Below are positions 36,301 to 48,300 of a DNA stretch of 64,000 nt, one piece after another. The notes below the pieces were generated by a model. It worked only from the letters and a program-made list of their open reading frames with translations, was not told the origin of the DNA and did not search any database. The DNA lies in NCBI GenBank assembly GCA_010645155.1, contig JAAGOF010000288.1, forward strand, positions 319,105 through 383,104. Reading direction: 5' to 3'. Both the position numbers and the translations under genes were made by a program. Position 1 is the first letter of the stretch. Every line of letters starts with the position of its first letter. This DNA is from Tigriopus japonicus. Lineage: Eukaryota > Arthropoda > Copepoda > Harpacticoida > Harpacticidae.

Positions 36301-39300
36301 CATACATCTCATGGAATCAGCAAGCTGTTACCACAAATAAAACCCAGATGACGCATTTTATGACTGTAGTCTTTTAGTACAGTGCACTAAGATGGACAAC
36401 AAGTGTTCAAGAGAAATAAAGCAATTAAAAAAAGTGTTTTCTTGTCTCATGAACAACTTCAATCTAAATCCTAAAGCCCTTTCCGTTTTTCTCATTACTC
36501 ACAATATCTTCCTAAAGAACCTTTCGACGAAACCATGATCTTATCTCTCAAGCTCTAAGATTGTATGTAGGGAATGACCATCTTACCCAATGAGAAAATC
36601 GAGTAGACGAGACGACCCTTTTTGTATTGTCCCCATTCCTCTGCACAATAGGCCAGACTGCTCACTTTGACGATATGCACAAATTGCTTTGGCATATGGA
36701 TGACTTCCAGACTCATCGCAAAGATCAAGGGGCAAGATAAAAGTATGGACACACTCCAGATGAACAATAGGGAACACAAAGCCTTGGATAACTTCGGAGG
36801 GGTCCGACTGGTAGCTGAATAGACAATCACTTTATATCTGGAAATGAAAACAGAAAAATCGGTTAATTTTTGAGTAATGGGAGGAAACAACTGAGCATAG
36901 CTAGTAAAAGTTGGTTTTAAATAGTGTACTGATTCTTATTTTGAAATTTCCTTCATAGTTCCTGTTCTTTGTTTTACTAATTCTAGCGCGCTTTTCTGTA
37001 ATAGTTGTGTGGAGACACTAATTAAAAAAAAAAACATTGCGCGGGGGTTTCTACGTATTTTAGTTCATTTCTAGTCATTTTTTGACTGAGGACTAATTAT
37101 ATTAAGCATGTCTTTACAAAAATGAATCTCATTAATATTATATTAACATTTAAAACAACCTTGGGCATCATGTGAAGAAACACTATATTAAAGACTAAAA
37201 TATTGCTATTTGTTATTTCTTGTACTCTTCTATCCGCTCCCTCATCACAATTATTGATGTCATTTCCCAAAAGACCATTAATTGCTGTTAAGGTGTACTT
37301 TATTACGTTTTATGTTTATTGCCCTCTTTATTTTGTGGCAGTCCTAAAGAAGGACGCAAAGTGCACCATAGATCTCTCAACCAAGTTCTTAACAAGGAAG
37401 GCCTCCAATTTCTGGGTGTGATACGAGCTTAATGCATCTTGAGGCTCACAAGAAGCCCCAATTCGTTCTCTGTGGTGAGTTCATCCAATAATGGCATGGC
37501 TCATTTCACTTGGCGGAAAGTAAAAAAAGTTCACGTTTTGTCGCATTCCAATTTGGGTTGGTCATTTTCTCCCCAACACCAATGTTCAGAAAAGGAAGGT
37601 CGTTTTCAGTGTTCCAGCCAAAAGGCAATTTGTTTCAATGGGACCAATATCAGAGTTAGAACGGTCTGTTCCTGGCACAAATATACCCATCTTGAAAGAA
37701 TTAAGATTACACGTTGTTCGAGTCCACGCAAAATTATCTGTTTAAGCCGAATGTTTCCCCTAATGGAACCCAAAAATGAGAGTAATTGATTAAGTACGAA
37801 TTCTAAAATCTATGTAATATTTGGAATAAATTTCAAATTTTTGAAATAATGGAAATTAGTCTATGTTAATGCGGCGTAATCATAAGGATTGATTGCTCAT
37901 CAATAGTCAATTTTTTTTTAAATTTTATTTGTTTGAGAAGTAAATCAAAATTGAGATTAATGTCAGTTAGTAATTGACACATGTTACTTATTATAATGCA
38001 GGTACCCAAAGCTTTTTTTAATAGCGCAATTAACTTCTGTTAAACTGTCTTGACTTTTATTTCAAACAATGTGGATTTTTTTCATTTTGACTCAACATTT
38101 GATTCATCAACAATTTTGAGCTGGTCTATATAAATGTTGCTTAAGTGTAGGATGGATCAAACCAATGACTACAAGGCCATTGTTTCTCGTCTATTTTTCA
38201 TTTTCAACGTTCGAGAATCAATTTCCAAATTCTACCCTAAATCAGCGCTTGTCCAACCGTGCGTTGTAAGTAAGCAGTTCTTGATTTCTGGGTCTTCCCA
38301 CACTTTGTAGACTGTCTTTCGAAGGCCAAGTTTCTCGGGCTTTGCCAAGACATTGTGATTCCAAGAGGGTAGTAATAGAATCATTGACACATAATCCATT
38401 TGAGGCCCAGATAACTGTCTCACTCAGACACTAAGGGTGACAACTTCCAGGTGCCTTGAAATGAATTATTTATGAATCTGGTGGCCTTCCTGAATGAAAT
38501 TTGAAGACCAACTCCGCTGTTGTGCTTGATTTTATTGCAAATTAGATTTCGGTCCTCAAAATTCCATGTCCAAAAAATAGTCTTATCCAATCAAGCCTTC
38601 CAAGGACCTCAAAGTTGTGTAGCAAAAAAAAATATGTCATTTCTAACTGTATCATATAAGAGAAAGAAACCCTAAAGTAAACCTTTTTATATTGAATTCG
38701 AAATCATGAAAGGAAAGGGTGAAAAAGGTCGTTCATTTCTAACGTTTTCTGGAGTTATAATTCTGAAAAGGCCGTTGAAAAACTCGGGCTTTTTTAATAA
38801 TTCCAGGGACTGCTGTAAGATAACTCATTGTTTATTCACATCCTCGAAAAAGGCGCCAAAGAAGCAAAAGTTCTGAAACAAAAATATCCGAGGCCAACTA
38901 GAATCCGCACAGAAATAAAAATTGGTGTGAGATTAATCAGTACAAAAATGATGATCCAAGAGATGCCAATCAAAACACGGAAATCTTGGACCTTTGCCCA
39001 ATGCTATTGTATGCACAAGTTCTCGAGGGAGGATCAGGATTATTGAGCATCAAGGTCAAGGCCAAGCGATGGCCATCTCTCTAGCCTTTTTTCGTGGTTA
39101 CTCCACGAGCCAACTGAGATCTCTACAACAATGGTCATTCGATTAGATTATCTTGGCTGAAGAGCAGAGAGCGATGTTATTTACGTTGTTGTACCTAATC
39201 CACTTTGCATCATCTTCAGATTCTCCACAACTACTGATAAGAGGTCTATCAAAGGAAGATTCAAGTCGAAAAAGTTGCGTTTTCAAGTACAAAGTCCAGG

Positions 39301-42300
39301 GCCAATTTGGCCCAAATCAGCGTGGAAAAGTTGAATGTCCCAATTTGAGAGCTGAATTCCACCCAACTTGAGACACTTTACGAGTCTGGCTTTGTCACAT
39401 ATTCCTCTTGGGTGGAACTTGATTGGACCAAATGTTTGGTGCCAATGGGCTGGATCACTGGTTGGATGAATGAGGACAAGACTCTATAAATTGCTGCGGA
39501 GTCTGTCGGAATCTGGCACGAGCAAAGGCCTCCCACTAACATGCAGAGGAATCATTTTCTTCTCCAAGGAGAAAGAACCAAGTGAGATTGCTTTTTAAAG
39601 ACCCTTAGTGAAAGTGTGGACGATAGTCAATGAAGGGAAGGGTAGTCAGCGCTCCTAGCGGTTCGTTTGGAAAACAGAGTTTCCTTACCAAGCAGAATGT
39701 TGCCCATTGTACTTGAATTGAATTTTTAAAACCATGAATCAGCATTTCACCCTCTGGAGAAACATACAATGATGATAAGCTCCTTTTTGCATCTGCTCTT
39801 GATTTTTGCATCAAAGAAAAGAAAGAAGGCAGAACAAAAGAGATTTACAGCTAACAACTTCTGAAAGTGACAGAAATAGAAAGAGAATCATGTATTTGTT
39901 GGTACTGCAGCAGGAAAGAATGTTTTGAAGCTAAGTGACAGTTTAAGTGATTTTTTTTTGCTACCATAGCATTTGTCACATTTGTATGGTTTCTTTCAGC
40001 AAAGTTGCTTATAATGCAACAAATAACGAAACTGGGACTTCAATGTCCAATCTTTGACACAATGTGACAATAAGCAAATTTTGTGTGTTTCAATTGCCCT
40101 TTTCTTTTGGACTTAACGGGAAAACATTTTTCTCAACGTTTTTAATTACCATTGTATTTTTTGGTACACCGGAAAAGACTTCCTATTTATTTAAATTTGT
40201 ATGCTCTTGTTACATGGAGAAAATTTGTTTGTTTTACCTAGTGCAGTAGTACACAAATCTTAAAAACCACAGAGGGCGCTGAGCGATAAAATACCTCCTA
40301 GCTCTGTTACAATTCGCTCTATTCAAATTTGTCTCACGGTTACATAAATCATTCAATTAGCATGAATTAGCCCAACATTTAATATACAAGCAAAACCCTT
40401 AACAATAAGCCCCCTTATGTCACCCAAATTTGCCATTTCATACAACAGCCTCTTCTCTAAAACCATTTTGGTTGCGACATTCATGCCCGTTAGTAGTCAG
40501 AAACTTTTTTTCAAACTGTCAGCATCCATCAACAGACCAAGTTCACCCTCACAATTTCTCTTTAGATGGCACAAAATATGGCTGGTTCTGTTTTGGACGT
40601 GTTGGCAAAAGGAAAATTAGCTTGAAACTCACCTGTCAATAGCAATTCCTGTGATGGTGAGAGTCGAAACAAAGGTGATACAAACCGGGACCATTCCCGA
40701 TAGAATACAGAGAACTTGAAGGTGAGGTCCTGGCCAACGTTTGTAAAGAATCTCCATCAAAGTCATCGGACTGACCAAAGTGCATAAGAGGAGATCACTG
40801 ACGGCCAAATTGACGATGAGGATATTGTTCACCTGAAAGGTCAACCACGAGATTGAGCGGACAATGAAAAAGTTTTCAAATTTAGGGATCATTGGAAAAC
40901 GACGGGAAAGTTTCCGTTGAACTTGACGATTGGAAGAGCCATCCACACTCATCAATTATTTATAGAAGAGTTTTTTTCTCTCTTGGGTTCGTTCCCATTG
41001 CCACTCAAGAGGTCTGCCATTTTTCCAGAGGAACAGGAACAAAAGGTCCTATTTTTTGCCCAAATAATTCGGGGAAAATTCCAGGCTCACTCACTAAGCC
41101 ACTTTCGTAACCGCACTAATCTGAAGGTTTTTTGCTCGTAGAGTGCCAAATTTTGAAAACGTGTGGCAATGACGGGTGGGGAATTTGGGGGAGACTTGGA
41201 ACTCGAAGCCTGGCATTAGGTAAGCTTTAAATCATAAGAACAATTTTGTGGAAAAGCCTTTGCTTGGATGAGGTCAAGACAAGTGAACACAGACTCTATT
41301 CGAGAGTGAGGCAAAATGTGGATTTAGTGATCCACTATCCAAGCAGGGTTGGTCGGGGGATCAACTCTTTCGATTTATCCCCTTTACCCAGGGATAAACG
41401 GGATAAATTAGGGGATAAACGGGATAAATTGGGGATAAATTAGGGGATAAACAGGATAAATGGGGGGATAAACGGGATAAATGGGAGGATAAACGGGATG
41501 AACCGGTGGATAAATGAAATAAAGCCAATTTTGTTCCGATTTTTGACATGCTTGAATAGTTTTTGGCATCCCTGAAAATGGCCGATCAAACTAAAGGTTT
41601 AATATAAATATTAATAAAAGACATTTCCAATATTTAACAGAAATAATTGTTATATATTATCAAACTAGAAAAACATGTAACATAAAGCCTACAATTGACA
41701 GTACTTGTTGAGACGTGATGAAATTGAAGAAATCTTCCACAGCTGAAGATTATCAAGGTCAGAAAACTTCATGCTTAGTGAATGTAATAGAGAGACACAA
41801 AAATGAACTAATTTCTAGAAATACGGGTAATTTGTTTGATAAAGGAGGGAATCCCCTTTATCCCCGTTATTCCCTGTAGGAAAATCCCGTTAATCCCAAA
41901 AAAACGGGACGCTTTATGGATGAGATAGTCTACCAACTAACCCTACAATATTCCTACAGAGCAGACAGCCTGCAATCTGATAAGATTGCAACTGCAAATC
42001 TGCATTTTGACTTCGGAAACACAAACAAATAAAAGCTAAAAACCTAGGAGTTTTCATTGTAGCATTGGAAATAATTTTTGTTAGGGACTTTATTGAAAAA
42101 AGTGAGATTTTGTGGGAAATATAGTGTTACGGAAATTTGTGAATAATTATAGAAATAAGGAAGAAATGCTTGAAATGTAGGAAAAATTGCTTTTAAGGTG
42201 GGAAAAAATGCTTGAAGAGTAAGAAAAAATTGCTTTTAAGGTAGGAAAAAATGCTTGAAGAGTAAGAAAAAATTGCTTTAAGGTAGGAAAAAATACTTGA

Positions 42301-45300
42301 AAAGTAGGAAAAAAGCTTGAAAAATAGTAAAAAAGCTTGAAAAGTAAGAAAATCCCGTTTATCCCGTTTATCCCTTTTACTACTTGAAGGAAAATCCCGT
42401 TTATCCCTCTAGGGATAAACGGGACTCTTTTTGGAGGGGATAATCCCCCCGACCAACCCTGTATCCAAGAGGGATTTTTTCCCAGTGTTTGTCACGTGTA
42501 CAAATCATGCGCAATCGTTTTTGCCCTCAAATTGATTGTAGGTAAAATTATTTAAATATGTTAAATTTTAAACCTTCTCCTAAATGAAACATTGCCACCA
42601 AGCTTCACACCTGTGTAAAATTCTTTGGGCTATTCACCCTAAAAGAGCGAATGAATTTCTTTTGCGACGATTTCTCTTTTAGAATAGCTTCAATAGTCAA
42701 TGGTTGGGATCATATTGTGTATTAGGGGATCTGAAGTGCCAAGCATAGCGGTGTCGGATCGGGTTTGGTCTACTTTCGTATTATTGGAGTGGCATCACTG
42801 ACCGCGAAAGCATGATTCAACAGCTGACCGGATCACCTGTCGAGATGAGATTCCATATCCGATTAATCAGTCTAGTTGGTGATATCAAACACGAATAAAG
42901 ATCCCTACATAAGCAATCCAAATATATCTCTTGTTATTTTTAGTATTTGTATCATAGTTAGCCAACGGTCGTCACAAACGGTAAATTTCAACAATTTATT
43001 TTGTTCTTACATTCCAGTTACAAATGCTCGAGTTTTCATTACCAATCTTGAATATTTCCGGCAGTTTCCGCGCAAAATGTTTCTCTTGTCACTCAACCTA
43101 GTTGTTATTATTCTGTATTTAATTTTCAGTTGACAGGAAATGATGCTCGCGTGACTGATTTTGAATCTTTCCAGCAACATTTGCATAACTTCCATTCCTT
43201 GTCACTCAACCTATTCAACAGTTCCTCGTCATTCAATCTTAATCAAGTAAAGGTTCTTGGTAAGTAGAATACTTTTCTCCAGACGATTGATTTAACATTG
43301 ATCAACGAGAAAGCGTCCCTAGTGTCTTCCTAAATGGACCCAATATCCTGAACTTACCTTGCGCATGTGAGCTGATCTGAGAACGGCGGTAATCACCAAT
43401 AGATTACCCAAAACGCTTCCACAGATAACGATGCAGTAAAACACGGAAAGTGCGTAGAATGCTGGGTCAGACACTGCTTGATTATTGATGATGTCCTAGA
43501 AATGGAACAAAAACGACGATAGATGAATAAAAAGAGACCATAAACTGCTATTGGATTTTTCTCTGAAAACCATTATCTCTTTTCAGTGGCTCTAGGGGGT
43601 TATCAAACGTGAACCATAAAGATCCTTTGAGACGATGGGGCAATTCTTGGCAGACATTTGCTCCTTTGGGAGGTCCATTATGGGAAAAAAAGTTCCAAGA
43701 TTCTAGAGATCACGAGGATCTCCTTTTGTTGAACAGTGCAAAAAGTGTCAAGCCTTTAAGGTTGGAGAGAGTGAAGCCTGATTTCCTACTGAAATCTGAT
43801 TCAGCTACGATAAAGCCTTTTGTATGGAAGCGGATTCATTTCGGAGAAACTTTTTATTGGATTTTTAGCTCAAAATCCACATTGACGCTGGAAAAGGCAC
43901 CAAATGTGTCGCTTGACTTCCTGTTCCTTTCCAAAGTTGCACTCTATTCTCATCGAGAAACTGACAAGACCTTAAACAAATAATCATTACCTTGTTCCAA
44001 CCCATTAAACCTGTCACGACAAAACTTCAATTTTCAATGTACTTCCTAAGCACACCATCTGTTTCAACAAGACCAAAAGACTTTCCACGAAAGTTTCCTT
44101 CCACATATTGGTTGATTATAGAAAGAGCACACCCTGGTGATTAATCTCTCAATTTTTGTGGCGTGAATATTCAAGATCGATAACCTTGGATTTTTTGGGA
44201 AAACCTTTTCATTCTAATTTTCAGGTCGACTGGTTTTTGAACCTTTTTTAACTGAACTCGAAGGGTCTCAACTCAGTCGAAACTGAGTTAATAGGTCGAT
44301 TGTTGAGGTAGTTTGGAAGTGTAGTAGAAGCATATCTAGAAACACAAAAGAAGCATATGAGACGGAGTAAAAATAAACATGCTTGGTCAAGTTTCGTTAC
44401 ATAAGCTGCGTTGTTCAATCACAGCTTATGTATAGTAAAACGTGATCGAGCCTGTTTACTTCTACTCCGCCTCATATGCTTCTTTCAAACTTCTTTTAAG
44501 CTTCTAGATATGCTTCTACTATACTTCAAAACTACCTTAACAACCGACCTTTTGTTTTGGGTCATATTTTGTCTCAAATCGGTGAAACTAAATGTCATTT
44601 TAATGTTAAAATTGCAGATTTCCATTGTATCTTGTTACTATAACAAACTTCATAATGTATAATGACAATATTTGTCTCAATATAATGCCACAATTTGTCT
44701 TGTTTTGTACATTTAGAGTACGCTTTTAGTTTCCTAGTATGTTTAGAATGGTTGCTCAGCATCGCTTCAATGAAATTGCAAAGCCGATCTTTAACAATGA
44801 AGCCTTGCCAAGTTGGACTCACTCAACCATTATGGTTGGCAAATTAAATGTCATTTAGTTCCTTTGGGGACGTGATAAAAAGGCCTTGGTGGCTAGATTG
44901 CAACCAAAGTTGGCAATGCATTTAGCTTTTCTGAACTTCTATTCAATCTTGAGGTTGCTTTTGTGCCTAAGATCCTGAAAAGCAATTGAATCAAAGGTCG
45001 TTTCGAGCCAAATCAATTTGGACTTTGGCTTGATAAACTTTGATCACCAACATCATCATCAGTAAAAATAAACGTTTTCCTAGTCACTAAAAAGGGTAAA
45101 AAAGAAACCTCGGAAATTAGAACCATCATTTTTTGAATCTCAAGATGAAAAGAAGGGAATAAACATAAAGACTATCCTTTGAAGTTCGCTTTGCTTAAAG
45201 ATCTTCTTTTCAAGAGATTTCGGTTTATAAGAGCACTTCAAACCATATGTAAGAGGATCTTTCAAGGGTTTGATATGATGAAGAAGTTAAGCTTGCGCCA

Positions 45301-48300
45301 TGATCATCACATCAAATTCGATTTCAATGTCTTCAAAACTGTTTCCGACGTCTGAAATGCTTCCAATAAACGGGAACAGGTGATGTCTCGAATTTTGAGT
45401 TAGTTTTTTATGATTCACGAATACGAGTAGCAACGAGGTCTCCAGGGCAATTTTTACGGGGGAAATGTGGGTCAAATGACTCCTTGAAGTAATCTCAAAA
45501 GAGTCCACAATATAAATTCAATTTGTAAACGTCCCACTCATAAAGTAAGTATGATGGTTCATTTGTCGCCTTTTTGAAGACGCCAAGTTGGACTTCAATT
45601 AAGCGCTGAAGCGACAATCAGAGCCATCTGGCGGTAAAAACAATAGTGTGTGTTTTGGTGAGATTTTTACCTTACTTTATGGTCATACACTATGATTTAG
45701 CAATTCTTAACCACAACAGTATTAAAGCTGACCTTGAATAGAATCGACATATTAAGAGAAATATCTTTTAATCAATAAGTTTTTAGTAAATGGCAACAAG
45801 ATCAAGACGAGATTAACTCTGATTTTGGGAAACTTTGTCCCTGTTTTGCCTCCATCTAATGAATAATTTTTAAGCTCCTAAATTTAAAAGGCCCAAAAGG
45901 CCCCTTTTGGTCTTGAAAGTCTAAGAAAGGAAGAAACTGGGGCCTTTTTCAACAAAGTGACCTCTTCTTAACTTAGCGTTATCGTATAGTATTTCTTTTA
46001 ACCTTTTTTAACCTTTCATTTTTTTTATTTGTCGTGGGGTTTTAAGTGGAACATTTTTGGTTCCGTTTCAGGTGCAATTTTGGGGGCGTTTTTAAAGGCG
46101 ACTTCCATCCTCTTTTTGAGTCTAAAGCATGTCAAATTTTAAGTTGATCTTGCAATCATTGAAGACGAATGATTCACATTTTTTTGCTAAAAAAAACTTT
46201 CAGATTTGAATTTAAGTGTTAACTGTTTTACTCATTACTTTGCTTCTTTGTAGCCTATTTTCGTATTTTCTCAGATCAGAGATATATTCTGAGTATTTGA
46301 ACATTTTTAGAGTGCCAACAAAAAGTGGCAGGAATTTTCTTGCTGCGTGTCTAAAAAAATGGTCATTTTCAATGTCAAAACTGGAAAAAATATTCCCTCG
46401 GTTCTTTTATTGCATGGCTCATATTATTTGGAAATTCAGCTTCTAATCATTTAAGTAAAATTCCATCATCTCGCCTGGAATCTTAAGGTTTTTTTTTTGC
46501 TTCGACCACAGCATTCGATTTTTTCCTTGATCTTGATTTCATCACCTCCTAACATCTTCATTCGAGTTTTCACCGCAAATCTAGATCCCACGTTTAATGG
46601 CCATTTCCTATGGGAAAATGACGTTTTACAGTTTCCTAGTAGACGTACGAATGTTTTTTTGGACGATCTATTGAGCGAGAAGTGCCTAGTTTATAGATTC
46701 CATTTAGAGCAAAGCACGACAGCTTTCCTTTATCAATTTAATGCCACAACTGCTTCAGATATCGGACGAGATCGTTCCCAAACTTTAGATTAAATCACTT
46801 TTGGGTGGACAACTCGAGCTGAAGTGTTGTGACAGCTGGAAATTGGCCCAATATTATTGACACCATGGTCTGAGGAAGCGGATTTAACGTAGCTCTAATT
46901 ATAAATTATCATGGATAAGTCAAATTTGGGGATTGGATCAGTAAGAAAAGTTAACAGTTAAAATTTGGTTGTTAAGAAAGAACTCTAAGAATAAAAGAGA
47001 ACTCGACGAATAAATGTATCAAATTGAGCAATTATAAATACCTCTAAGAATAAATGGATCAAATTGAGCGATTTTTATGTTCTGGAAAAAGTTTTAGGAT
47101 CGATATGGGGTGACTATGTTTTCTCCCAATTACATTTTTTGTTGTTTGTTTACAATTGGTTCGTTATTAGGTCGAAGCTACAGAAAAATGTCAAATTGTA
47201 AAATGAATTTCAAATAATGGGTTACTTTTTTGATACTTTTGAAACCCAAATTTGTTTTTGTCGTCTAAAGAATTTCGGTAATATTAGTCTTTCTAAGGGA
47301 TGAGTGTAATTGAACGAATTCAGCTGGGGATTCGGGGGCCAAAATAGCTAGGGATGAGTCGAGACTAACCCTCCCAAAAACTTCATTAAAATTCTCGAGC
47401 CCAATGATCATTCTTTGCTTTGACAATCAATCGAAACAAGAGTTTTTCCCTAACTTGGCAAACTTGGCAACGACTATGAAATGCCCAAGTCTAGATCTGA
47501 TCCATCCCTAGCCAGTTTGGCCTCCAAATCCCTAGCTGAATTCGTTTGATTACACTCATCCATTGACGCTCAAAGTAAGGATGTTTTTTTGATAATACTA
47601 GTCGACCGTGTGTACCTTGAGCAAGGGAGCTTAATGATTCTTGAAAACATAATCTTAGTTTTATAACGGGTCAATAAATTTAATTATTACTTTGCCTGAG
47701 TATACCTAAAACTGTTATTTTTTCAAATGGTAATACTTCTATATAACCACAAATGTTATGTCTCACGAATGATTCTTGATTTGGTAGGGGACTCTAATTC
47801 GTGACAACCCTGTACTGTATGTCAAATAATCACATATTTTAAACTACCTGAAATTTGGAAATGTCAAACCCAATTATTAGGAAAAAAAGATAACCTTTTG
47901 GCCCTAAGTGTTGTTTTCTTGCATTAGTCCAGACCTGTTCAATTATCGTATCTAGATAAAAGATAGTCTATCTTTTATCTCTATCTAGCTACATTTTTGG
48001 AAAACTCTTAAACTATCTTTATCTAGACAATGTGTTCTCTCAATCTTTTGTGTTTAAGCATCCATTATGCATTTTCCCAAAAAGTATCTAGATAAGATAT
48101 TTCTAGATACTTTTCTTCATAATGCATAATGTCAAATTATTTGTGCATTAATGAAGAAAAGGATCTAGATAGTTTTTACGGGAATCTATCTTGAACTATC
48201 TTTATCTAAATACTTTGCGGAAAATACTATCTTATCTAGATACTTTTTCAAAGTATCTTGAACAGGTCTGCTTTAGTCTACGTTTTGGGAATCTTGTTGG

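Noticed and set aside
41361..41549. Minus-strand frame rich in Ser, Leu and Tyr-Pro repeats
   Set aside because: It is a translation of the GGGATAAA minisatellite inside a hAT-like element, not a repeat protein.
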